A stretch of 35,969 nucleotides of DNA from Bacteroidetes bacterium UBA2664 (GTDB lineage Bacteria > Bacteroidota > Rhodothermia > Balneolales > Balneolaceae). The position numbers and the translations under genes are program-made. A model generated the notes under the pieces. That model ran no database searches. It saw only the letters and a program-made list of their open reading frames with translations, and had not been told where the DNA came from. Below are positions 1 through 7,440 of this stretch, one piece after another (position 1 is the first letter of the stretch; each line of letters opens with the position of its first letter). The stretch is from the NCBI GenBank assembly GCA_002359315.1, contig DEMS01000017.1:55066-91034 (forward strand), given 5' to 3'.

Positions 1-23
1 TCCCACGTTCCCACGTTCCCACG
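1..23. repeat. End of an 8-bp tandem repeat (CCCACGTT)
   Basis: The window opens with nearly three copies of CCCACGTT. The tract probably continues to the left outside the window. It is one of several short-period intergenic repeats in this sequence. The rest of 24-212 is AT-rich, with no gene and no clear promoter that I can defend. Confidence 0.6.
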
Positions 24-212
24 CAATTGAATTCAATATATTTTTTTATCGAATCGACGCTAAAGAGCTGTAGCAGAACATTTTCAATTTAATCAGTGAT
101 ATATATACGCATTCGGATTAATTGTGTAACAGTTTCGGCAAGATATAGTCTCATATTCCGCACATAGGTGCCAAAATGCGTACCAACATTCAATTAAGAG
201 TAAAATCAAATT

Positions 213-2522
213 ATGAGTATTTCAAAAATTTATAAATCAATAAACGTCATCGGGATCTTAATCTTGATGGCAATTACAAGCAGTTGCAGTGACAATGTAG
301 TAGGGGTCGAAGGTTATTGCCCTATCGTTGAATCTACAACTCCTACAAATCTGGAAACAGATGTACTGGGGAATACAGTCGTAACAGTAACCTTTGAAGA
401 GAAAATAAATCCGGCCACGATGATTCCGGCTGCATTTACCTTAACAAATGTTGTCACTGATAATTCTACCGGCACTCCGGTGAATCAGACTATCGAAATA
501 AATGGTAGTATGACGTTCAATAATGATACCAATACAATGAGTTTTACACCAAATGCTCCTCTTGATTACAATACTGTTTATACCGGAACAGTAAAAAATT
601 CAATCAAAGATCCGTTGGGTAACCAGATGCTTGAAAACTATGTGTGGACTTTCACAATAGAAGCACCAGCTACATTCACATTGGATGTGACAGCAGAAAA
701 CGGATCGGTAACAAAAACCCCGGATCAAGAGAGTTATGATGACGGTTCGCAGGTTGTCCTTATAGCGACACCAGCCGAAGGTTATACATTTACTTCATGG
801 AGTGGCGATGCCACTGGAACAGAGAATTCCCTGACTGTAAACATGGACAGCAACAAAAGTATCAAAGCCAATTTCACGGCTATCCCTGTTATCCCTGATG
901 ACGCGTACACATTGAATGTTACAGCGGAGAACGGATCAGTAACAAAGAACCCTGACCAGCAGAGTTACAGTGATGGCTCACAGGTAGTCCTTACGCCAAC
1001 AGCGAATGAAGGATTTGTATTTACATCGTGGAGTGGTGATGCCACCGGATCAGACAATCCGCTGACTGTAACCATGAATGCGAACAAAAATATTACAGCC
1101 AACTTCACTGCTATTGCAGCCGGAACGTTCACATTGAATGTGTCTGCCGTTAACGGTTCGGTATCAAAAAACCCGAATCAGCAGAGTTACAGTGATGGTT
1201 CGCAGGTAGTGCTTACGCCAACAGCGAATGATGGTTATGTATTTTCATCGTGGAGTGGTGATGCCACGGGTTCAGACAATCCGCTGACAGTGACCATGAA
1301 CGCGAACAAAAATATCACAGCCAATTTCACTGCCGTAGCAGCCGCTACATTCACATTAAATGTGACAGCTGTTAATGGTTCGGTATCAAAAAACCCGGAT
1401 CAGCAGAGTTACAATGATGGTTTGCAGGTAGTGCTTACGCCAACAGCGAATGAAGGATTTGTATTTTCATCGTGGAGTGGTGATGCCACCGGATCAGACA
1501 ATCCGCTGACTGTGACCATGAACGCGAACAAAAATATCACAGCCAATTTCACTGCCATAGCAGCCGCTACATTCACATTGAATGTGACAGCTGTCAATGG
1601 TTCGGTATCAAAAAACCCGGATCAGCAGAGTTACAATGATGGTTCGCAGGTAGTGCTTACGCCAACTGCGAATGAAGGATATGTATTTTCATCATGGAGT
1701 GGTGATGCCACCGGATCAGACAATCCGCTGACTGTAACCATGAACGCGAACAAAAATATCACAGCCAATTTTACGGAAGAAGCAGCGAAGATAGTCGTTA
1801 ATTTGGGACGTGCCGCCCGTTTTGGAGCGTACGGTGGTAGTGCCGGAGTCACTAACCAGGGAATCAATACGGTTGTTAACGGGAGTCTGGGTACCATCGG
1901 TGCCTCTACGTTAATTACCGGTTTCCATGATGAGTTAACTAATGCTGTTTACACAGAAACAACGCTTAATATAGGAGCAGTAACAAATGGAATTTTTACA
2001 GCTCCACCGGCTCCAGGTACAGCAGATTCACAGAAAATCGCCGAAGATGCAAGGCTCGATGCAATCGCTGCCCGAAATAGTATTTCTCCCGGCACATTGC
2101 CTGGCGGTACTGATTTGGGTACGGATGAATTGGGTGGATTAACATTGGAAGAAGGTATCTATAAATCTGCAACCGGATCGTATAAAATTAGTGATGTTGA
2201 TCTTACGCTGGATGCAAAAGGTAATGCAAACGCGGTATGGGTCTTTCAGGCCGAGTCCTCATTAACAGTGGGTACACCTACAGGGCCTCGTAGCATTATC
2301 CTGAAGAACGGTGCTTTGCCGAAGAATGTATTCTGGTTCGTTGGCAGTGCAGCCACGATAAACGGAGCCGGAGGGGGTACCATGGTTGGAACCATTCTTA
2401 GCGATGCCGGAGTCACTTTCTCTACAGCAGGTAATGGTGCACAAACCGTACTCAATGGAAGAGCAATTTCAATTACAGCTTCAGTTACAATGGTGAACAC
2501 AACTATCAACGTACCTGAATAG
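213..2522 (+). CDS. Lipoprotein with SbsA-type Ig domain, five InlB-like repeats and C-terminal ice-binding-like (DUF3494) domain
   Basis: A 769-residue predicted surface lipoprotein. The N-terminus is a signal peptide ending in a lipobox (I-T-S-S-C, Cys25). Residues about 37-150 resemble a bacterial Ig-like (Big_5/SbsA) domain with the typical P-x-x-x-x-x-V and Y-x-x-x-W-T-F-T pattern. Residues about 152-521 hold five copies of a repeat with G-S-V-x-K-x-P-x-Q-x-S-Y, W-S-G-D-A-T-G and N-K-x-I-x-A-N-F-T, the divergent InlB B-repeat type. Residues about 528-768 match the ice-binding-like beta-solenoid family (DUF3494): G-x-x-A-x-F-G-A-Y-G-G at the start, then L-T-L-D-A-K-G, W-V-F-Q and T-x-x-G-T-I-L-S-D. 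Known members bind ice or act as adhesins; which role applies here is not visible. It lies 3 bp before the next gene on the same strand, so the two may be co-transcribed. Confidence 0.88.
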   Translation: MSISKIYKSINVIGILILMAITSSCSDNVVGVEGYCPIVESTTPTNLETDVLGNTVVTVTFEEKINPATMIPAAFTLTNVVTDNSTGTPVNQTIEINGSMTFNNDTNTMSFTPNAPLDYNTVYTGTVKNSIKDPLGNQMLENYVWTFTIEAPATFTLDVTAENGSVTKTPDQESYDDGSQVVLIATPAEGYTFTSWSGDATGTENSLTVNMDSNKSIKANFTAIPVIPDDAYTLNVTAENGSVTKNPDQQSYSDGSQVVLTPTANEGFVFTSWSGDATGSDNPLTVTMNANKNITANFTAIAAGTFTLNVSAVNGSVSKNPNQQSYSDGSQVVLTPTANDGYVFSSWSGDATGSDNPLTVTMNANKNITANFTAVAAATFTLNVTAVNGSVSKNPDQQSYNDGLQVVLTPTANEGFVFSSWSGDATGSDNPLTVTMNANKNITANFTAIAAATFTLNVTAVNGSVSKNPDQQSYNDGSQVVLTPTANEGYVFSSWSGDATGSDNPLTVTMNANKNITANFTEEAAKIVVNLGRAARFGAYGGSAGVTNQGINTVVNGSLGTIGASTLITGFHDELTNAVYTETTLNIGAVTNGIFTAPPAPGTADSQKIAEDARLDAIAARNSISPGTLPGGTDLGTDELGGLTLEEGIYKSATGSYKISDVDLTLDAKGNANAVWVFQAESSLTVGTPTGPRSIILKNGALPKNVFWFVGSAATINGAGGGTMVGTILSDAGVTFSTAGNGAQTVLNGRAISITASVTMVNTTINVPE
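897..1784 (+). repeat. Four near-identical 222-bp tandem coding repeats
   Basis: Repeats 2 to 5 of the lipoprotein recur with an exact 222-bp (74-codon) period, starting near 897, 1119, 1341 and 1563. The last two differ at only a few bases. A more diverged first copy begins near 667 and has a longer linker (231-bp offset). Near-identity at DNA level points to recent duplication or gene conversion, and copy number may vary between strains. Confidence 0.92.
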
Positions 2523-2525
2523 GTC

Positions 2526-4628
2526 ATGAAAATGGATAAGACCTCAAATAATATTTCAGTTGAATTAACCGACAGTAAAAATTTTAAAATAAAACAACAA
2601 ATGAATACTAAAATAAACCTTAACAGAGAGTCTCACCCAATGTGGGCTCTTAGTCACCTGATGAAATTTGTGCTTATCAGTACCTTTATACTGATCGGAT
2701 TTCAATCACCGATTGCAGCACAGGAAGCACAATATGAGACACCTAGCTGGAGATTTGGATTGGCCGGCGCGGCTAACGCAAACTACTATCAGGGAACAAC
2801 CCAGCAATTAACAAGCAGCCTGTTTACACTCCAGCCTTTCGGGCATGGAAATGGGGTCGGGTTGTTTCTGGCACCTTCGATTGAGTATCATAATCCTGAA
2901 TCGGTCTTCGGTTTTATGTTACAAGCCGGTCTTGACAGCCGAAGAGGTACATTTGATGGAGTCACATCCCCATGTAACTGTCCATTGGATCTGTCAACGG
3001 AACTGAGCTACATCACCATTGAGCCAAGCATTAGAGTCGCACCGTTCAGATCAAATTTCTACCTGTACGCAGGCCCGCGCTTTGCATTCGGACGAGATAA
3101 ATCATTTGAATACAATAAAGGTGTTAATCCTGATTTCCCAAATTCATCAGATCCGATGGATGTAAACGATGATTTCAGTGAGATGGAAAAAACACAGTTA
3201 TCTATGCAAATAGGAACAGGTATTGATATACCAATCAATTCAACGTCCAGCCGTACTCAGTATATGATATCTCCGTTTATAACCTATCACCCCTATTTTG
3301 GCCAAACACCCCGTTCAATTGAAACGTGGAATAATACCACGATTCGTGCAGGAGTGGCTATTAAATTCGGACGTGGAAAACGTATCGATCTACCGGCTCC
3401 GGCACCCATTGTTGCCGCACCTCTGCCGGCTGTAAATTTTACGGTCAATTCTCCGGTTAATGCACCGGCTGAGCGAATTTTCATAGAATCTTTTCCTATT
3501 CGGAACTATCTGTTTTTTAATCAGGAATCAACAACGATCCCAAATCGATACATACTAATAAACAGATCACAGGCATCGGATTTTAATGATAATCAGTTAG
3601 CAGGTCTAAATGAGAGTCCATTTGCAGCGCGTTCAGTTCGTCAGATGACAGTCTATTACAATATTCTGAACATTTTGGGTGATCGAATGGTAAAAAATCC
3701 GACATCAACCATTACACTTGTCGGGTCATCCGTTGGGGGTGCACAGGATGCTACAATGAGAGCAGAGTCTGTAAAAACCTATTTGGTGGATATTTTTGGA
3801 ATCAATGCATCCAGAATAACTACAGAAGGCAGAATCAGTCCTAATTTGCCATCATTGAAACGTCAGAGTGGTGATCAGTTGGCTCTGCTTCGTCAGGAAG
3901 ACAGCAGGGTTACTATTGAGAGCAGATCCGCTTCATTGTTAAGGGCTTATCGAACAGGTCCGGATATGTCACAACCGATTACAAGCTCTTCTGCGCAAGT
4001 AGCACCATCAGATAGTTATGTAACATTCAATGTAGGTAACGCATACAGGAATTTTGCCTCATGGAGTCTGGAAGTAGAAGATGAAGATGGCAATACTCAG
4101 AATTTTGGTCCATATACCGATGCGAGTGTCAGTTTGCCGGGAGCAACGATCCTAGGGAATCGATCGAATGGCAGATACCAGGTAACGATGATCGGAGAGA
4201 CAACAGATGGCAGAACGGTTCGTAAAGAATCCACGGTAGAAGTCGTCCGATGGGAACCTGATACATTGGAGGTTGGTTCGAGATACAGTGTCATTTATGA
4301 ATTCGACAGTTCAACAGCTTCATCTGTTGAAGAACGTTTTCTAACTGATGTTGTAGCGCCATCGATACCCGAAGGAGCAACGGTTCGCATCCATGGGTTT
4401 ACCGATACCATCGGTGAAGCAGATCATAACATGCAGTTGTCACAAGCCAGAGCAAGTAATGCAAGGAGTATTATTGTGCGGGCACTGGCAGGTACAAATC
4501 GTACAGATGTCCGATTTGAAAGTGAAGGTTTTGGGAAAAATTCAACTCGTTCACCTTTTGGAAATACACATCCGGAAGAAAGATTCTATAACAGGACTGT
4601 ATTGATTGAGATTATTCCAGCTAATTAA
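2526..4628 (+). CDS. OmpA-family outer-membrane protein with N-terminal beta-barrel
   Basis: A 700-residue predicted outer-membrane protein. After a signal peptide (M-K-F-V-L-I-S-T-F-I-L-I-G-F, cleavage near A-A-Q), residues about 70-285 look like a beta-barrel with alternating aromatic strands. Residues about 320-465 look like a degenerate OmpA-type domain (L-F-F-N, then L-V-G-S, M-R-A-E-S-V-K-T-Y-L). Residues about 585-700 are a clear OmpA peptidoglycan-binding domain: Y-E-F-D-S, I-H-G-F-T-D-T-I-G, and N-x-x-L-S-x-x-R-A. The likely role is anchoring the outer membrane to peptidoglycan. The first ATG (2526) leaves an odd 45-residue stretch before the signal peptide; ATG 2661 gives a standard signal peptide directly and may be the true start (ATG 2601 is another option). 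It follows the surface lipoprotein by 3 bp. Confidence 0.85.
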   Translation: MKMDKTSNNISVELTDSKNFKIKQQMNTKINLNRESHPMWALSHLMKFVLISTFILIGFQSPIAAQEAQYETPSWRFGLAGAANANYYQGTTQQLTSSLFTLQPFGHGNGVGLFLAPSIEYHNPESVFGFMLQAGLDSRRGTFDGVTSPCNCPLDLSTELSYITIEPSIRVAPFRSNFYLYAGPRFAFGRDKSFEYNKGVNPDFPNSSDPMDVNDDFSEMEKTQLSMQIGTGIDIPINSTSSRTQYMISPFITYHPYFGQTPRSIETWNNTTIRAGVAIKFGRGKRIDLPAPAPIVAAPLPAVNFTVNSPVNAPAERIFIESFPIRNYLFFNQESTTIPNRYILINRSQASDFNDNQLAGLNESPFAARSVRQMTVYYNILNILGDRMVKNPTSTITLVGSSVGGAQDATMRAESVKTYLVDIFGINASRITTEGRISPNLPSLKRQSGDQLALLRQEDSRVTIESRSASLLRAYRTGPDMSQPITSSSAQVAPSDSYVTFNVGNAYRNFASWSLEVEDEDGNTQNFGPYTDASVSLPGATILGNRSNGRYQVTMIGETTDGRTVRKESTVEVVRWEPDTLEVGSRYSVIYEFDSSTASSVEERFLTDVVAPSIPEGATVRIHGFTDTIGEADHNMQLSQARASNARSIIVRALAGTNRTDVRFESEGFGKNSTRSPFGNTHPEERFYNRTVLIEIIPAN

Positions 4629-4666
4629 ATAAGTGACGGTGTAAATCGGAATTAATATTGGTTACT

Positions 4667-4702
4667 AAAAAAGACAGGCTCCAAAGGCCTGTCTTTTTTT
4701 TT
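4667..4702 (+). terminator. Intrinsic terminator after the OmpA-family gene
   Basis: GACAGGC (4673-4679) pairs with GCCTGTC (4687-4693) around a 7-base loop. The stem is extended by flanking A and T runs and ends in nine T's. The A-run on the left means it could also terminate minus-strand transcripts from the DUF3127 gene. Confidence 0.93.
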
Positions 4703-4766
4703 GTCTATGAAACAATCTTACTGTTCGAGTATTATGAAGGGAACAATCACCAAATAAACCGTCGGT

Positions 4767-4875
4767 TCGAGCGCAATCCCGACTGTTTTTTGTCGGGATG
4801 TAGTCGAGAACTTCTTGCCATGGCGAAGAGCATCTCGACTACACTTAGTCGCATACGCTCCTGCGTTTCGCTCGA
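4767..4875. repeat. Palindrome-rich intergenic element
   Basis: The outer ends are inverse (TCGAGCG at 4767-4773 and CGCTCGA at 4869-4875). Inside are a hairpin CCCGAC/GTCGGG (4779-4797) and an inverted TAGTCGAGA/TCTCGACTA pair. The layout (TCGAG...CTCGA...CGCTCGATGTGA) resembles dispersed intergenic repeats common in Bacteroidota genomes. Only one full copy is in this window, so its dispersed nature is inferred. Confidence 0.6.
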
Positions 4876-4916
4876 TGTGACGTTGTGAGGTGTATTATAT
4901 CATTATTCAATACCCC

Positions 4917-5294
4917 TTAAAAAGGTAGCCCATCATCCCCATCATCGATATCTGAAAAATCGATAGATGGAGGAACCGGTTTAGAGGATGCTTGAGGTGA
5001 GGATGAATCAGAACCTGTCTGCCCGCCTTCATTTTCAATTTTCCAGGCTTTTACATCTGTATACCATCGCCCGTTATATTCGCGGCTCTGAATATCAATA
5101 AATGCGGTAATCGCACTCCCTTTTTGTACACTGTTTGTTTCAATTTGATCTCCCCATTGAGTGATGCAAACTTTCTTTGGGTACTCACCTCCGGTTTCTA
5201 AAATGAAATCCCGTTTTTTCCAAGGGCCATTTTTACTTTCACCTGACTGTGTTTCAAGTATTTCCGTTACTTTTCCTGATATTTTTAAGTCCAT
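4917..5294 (-). CDS. DUF3127 family OB-fold-like protein with SSB-like acidic tail
   Basis: A 125-residue protein. Residues 1-90 match the DUF3127 family seen across Bacteroidota: M-D-L-K-I-S-G-K-V-T-E-I-L, then W-K-K-R-D-F-I-L-E-T, Y-P-K-K-V-C-I-T-Q-W-G-D, and a closing Y-T-D-V-K-A-W-K-I. The fold is thought to be OB-like. Residues 91-112 are a low-complexity Ser/Pro/Gln linker, and the end is a strongly acidic stretch finishing D-D-G-L-P-F. This resembles the tail of single-stranded DNA-binding proteins (ending D-x-P-F), which recruits repair proteins. A DNA-binding role is therefore plausible but is inference. It is alone on its strand and converges on the OmpA-family gene. Confidence 0.85.
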   Translation of the reverse strand: MDLKISGKVTEILETQSGESKNGPWKKRDFILETGGEYPKKVCITQWGDQIETNSVQKGSAITAFIDIQSREYNGRWYTDVKAWKIENEGGQTGSDSSSPQASSKPVPPSIDFSDIDDGDDGLPF

Positions 5295-5434
5295 TGGCAG
5301 AGAATTTTCATTGAATATTGAGGTTTTTATCTTCTGTTTAAAGGTATGAAAAGTTTATCAAAGGAATACAATCAGGTAGGAAGGGTAAACCTTTAGTTAA
5401 TTTGATTTTTATGTTAAGAAGAGTAGCTTTTGGA

Positions 5435-5497
5435 GTGAAAAGTGAAAAGTGAAAAGTGAAAAGTGAAAAGTGAAAAGTGAAAAGTGAATAGTGAAAA
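5435..5497. repeat. Heptamer microsatellite (GTGAAAA) x9
   Basis: Nine units of GTGAAAA, one of them GTGAATA. The same heptamer family recurs at 9042-9062, 23464-23547 and 35677-35767. Confidence 0.95.
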
Positions 5498-5590
5498 GCT
5501 GGAGCGGCAGCGATAGTCCAGATACCTCGGGATGAAAAGTGAGACGTGAGATATGAGATGACAAAATTAGAATTGAGTTAATTTTAAATT

Positions 5591-5618
5591 CCCCCCTAAT
5601 AAGGGGGGCGTAGGGGGG
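5591..5618. repeat. CCCCCC/GGGGGG inverted element
   Basis: A run of six C's (5591-5596) is followed by TAAT and two G-runs (5603-5608 and 5613-5618). It can fold as a hairpin with either G-run. It resembles a G/C-run repeat often seen between genes in Bacteroidota and relatives; a related G-run lies at 24508-24516. Confidence 0.6.
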
Positions 5619-5733
5619 TGTTTGAGTACATCTTAGAAGTGAAATGATGGAGCAAAGTGACAATCCTTACCCATAAGTTGGAGATTCGAAAATCTGCTCT
5701 TTGATTATAACGAGTTATTAAAAACTTCACCAC

Positions 5734-7065
5734 ATTGCTCTGAAAAACAGACTGTTTCATATCCTTTTTTGGTCAGTTATTTCGGCCGCATTCATCGGCC
5801 CGGGTACGGTCGCGACTGCTGCATCTGCAGGTGCCGGATTCGGTTATTCGTTAATTTGGGCCTTGGTCTTTTCGACGATTGCCTGTTACGTTTTGCAAGA
5901 AGCATCCGCAAGGATTACCGTTGTCTCAGGGTTGAATCTGGGGGAAGCCATGAGACGAGAGTATGGCAGTACAAGACTGGGCAGGTTCACCATAACCCTC
6001 GCCCTGATTGCTGTGATTACCGGCTGCGCAGCTTATGAAGCAGGGAATATTTTGGGTGCAGTTGCCGGTATCCAATTGATCACAGCCACGATTCCTCTGC
6101 CTGTGATTGTAACCGGAATTGGTTTAATTGCAGCCGTATTGCTTTGGAAAGGTTCTATCCGGCAAATAGCAGCATTCCTGGGTATCATCGTTGCCTTTAT
6201 GGGCCTCTGCTTTCTTATTACGGTTGTTATGATGCCCCATGATTTTTCAGACATTCTTGCCGGCGGACTCCGACCTTCCATTGAGCCCGGTTCCGAATTG
6301 TTAGTACTCGGGCTGATTGGAACGACGGTCGTACCCTATAGTATTTTTCTGGGTTCGGGATTAAAACATGATCAATCACCATCCGAAATGAGAGTGAGTA
6401 TGATGATTGCCATTGGATTGGGAGGGCTCATCTCCATCTCCATTCTGCTAACAGGAACGGCAGTAATTGGTGAGTTTTCTTTTGAATCACTTGCAGAGAC
6501 ATTAAATAATGAATTAGGGAGCGGCGCAAATCTGTTGCTGGCGGTCGGACTTTTTGGAGCCGGATTGAGTTCAGCACTTACAGCTGCACTTGCAGCATCA
6601 ATTACAGCCAAATCACTTTTGTCAGAGGATCAAAATGATCCGGATTGGGCAGAAACAGGAAAATGGTTTAGAGGAGTCTGGATCGGTGTGCTGGCTACCG
6701 GACTGCTTTTTGGACTCATTCAATTGCAGCCGGTTCCCATCATCATATTGGCACAGGCACTCAATGGAGTGATCTTACCCATTATCGCAGTAATCCTTTT
6801 TCTGCTGATGAATAGTGAGAATGTATTGCCCGTTGGTTATCGTAACGGAAAGCTAACCAATGGCACAATGTCCGTTGTAGTCTATCTTACCATATTAATC
6901 GGATTGACCAACCTCTTCAGGGCCGGTTCGCGAATGTTGGGTTTAGAGACAATCAACGAATCTGTACTGATTTTGATCTCATTGGGAATCTTTTTGATCG
7001 TAATCATTCCCACTGTGAAGAGACTCTATAAAAGAGATCCGATTGGATCATCGGATGATCACTGA
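5734..7065 (+). CDS. Nramp (SLC11)-related metal transporter with non-canonical start
   Basis: A predicted inner-membrane transporter with about 11 membrane segments. The family is recognised from TM1 (F-I-G-P-G-T-V-A-T-A-A-S-A-G-A-G-F-G-Y), V-L-Q-E-A-S-A-R, and a TM6-like stretch (V-V-P-Y-S-I-F-L-G-S-G). The usual metal ligands D-P-G-N (TM1) and M-P-H (TM6) are replaced, so manganese or iron specificity should not be assumed. The first ATG is at 5863 and would remove all of TM1. The conserved reading continues upstream to 5734, just after an in-frame TAA at 5719-5721, and offers only ATT (5734) or CTG (5740, 5752) as starts. ATT 5734 gives A-L-K-N-R-L-F-H before TM1 and about 443 residues, normal for the family. 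Either a rare start codon is used or the 5' end is damaged. Confidence 0.8.
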   Translation: MALKNRLFHILFWSVISAAFIGPGTVATAASAGAGFGYSLIWALVFSTIACYVLQEASARITVVSGLNLGEAMRREYGSTRLGRFTITLALIAVITGCAAYEAGNILGAVAGIQLITATIPLPVIVTGIGLIAAVLLWKGSIRQIAAFLGIIVAFMGLCFLITVVMMPHDFSDILAGGLRPSIEPGSELLVLGLIGTTVVPYSIFLGSGLKHDQSPSEMRVSMMIAIGLGGLISISILLTGTAVIGEFSFESLAETLNNELGSGANLLLAVGLFGAGLSSALTAALAASITAKSLLSEDQNDPDWAETGKWFRGVWIGVLATGLLFGLIQLQPVPIIILAQALNGVILPIIAVILFLLMNSENVLPVGYRNGKLTNGTMSVVVYLTILIGLTNLFRAGSRMLGLETINESVLILISLGIFLIVIIPTVKRLYKRDPIGSSDDH

Positions 7066-7095
7066 TGAATAAAACAGGCCGATTGGTTTATTTGT

Positions 7096-7150
7096 TAGAA
7101 GGGTAGAAGGGTAGAAGGGTAGAAGGGTAGAAGGGTAGAAGGGTAGAAGG
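7096..7150. repeat. Octamer microsatellite (TAGAAGGG) x7
   Basis: Seven units with an 8-bp period, starting at 7096 and every 8 bases to 7144; the last unit changes at its final base. It begins 30 bp after the transporter stop codon. It is followed by a short GAATGAATGGATGGATGG run. Confidence 0.93.
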
Positions 7151-7196
7151 ATTGCTGGTTGAATGAATGGATGGATGGTCAGAGGATATAAAACAA

Positions 7197-7220
7197 GAGT
7201 TATGGCTTTCGCCATAACTC
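7197..7220. terminator. Perfect 10-bp hairpin, possible terminator
   Basis: GAGTTATGGC (7197-7206) pairs perfectly with GCCATAACTC (7211-7220). The loop is TTTC on the plus strand and GAAA (a GNRA tetraloop) on the minus strand. A T-rich tail follows only in the minus direction (TTGTTTTAT). It may act on plus-strand RNA from the Nramp-like gene as a stabiliser, or as a minus-strand terminator. Confidence 0.5.
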
Positions 7221-7440
7221 CCGTGTGTGGATTCCGCATGAGTGCTCATTCTCAGCGGAGTGCTCTCTTAATGAAACGTCAGAAGAATGAATCAAACGGA
7301 TTCATTTCTAACGATCTGTTCTCAAACTAACAGCAGGTAGTGACAACATATCGTCATATCTAAAAAAAAATTTCTTGTTAAGAACTTTGAATCTCTTATT
7401 TTCTGCTTAGTTTTCTGAATGACAACTTAACCCGACTATT

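Larger units (their letters stand above)
5295..5733. other. Gene-free repeat-rich gap
   Basis: This gap holds no convincing gene. Minus-strand readings over the heptamer repeat give a low-complexity F-T-F-H-F-S-L peptide, which is an artefact. It contains the heptamer tract at 5435-5497, the motif GATACCTCGGG at 5521-5531 (inverse of one at about 24473-24486), degenerate heptamers near 5539, and a C-run/G-run hairpin at 5591-5618. Confidence 0.7.
7066..7440. other. Intergenic gap before the AbgT gene
   Basis: There is no gene here. It contains the octamer tract, a perfect hairpin at 7197-7220, and an AT-rich stretch before the GTG start at 7441 that must hold the promoter. I cannot place the promoter with confidence. 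Confidence 0.65.

Noticed and set aside
1409..1897. Minus-strand open frames inside the 222-bp repeats
   Set aside because: They repeat with the same period as the plus-strand gene and have no start context or recognisable domain; they are shadows of the repeat coding sequence.
5435..5497. Possible CRISPR array or low-complexity minus-strand gene over the heptamer repeats
   Set aside because: The repeats are directly adjacent 7-mers without spacers, and the peptide is a period artefact (F-T-F-H-F-S-L). The same applies at 23464 and 35677.
5863..7065. Nramp-like gene starting at the first ATG
   Set aside because: That start would delete TM1, which is clearly encoded and conserved just upstream in the same frame.
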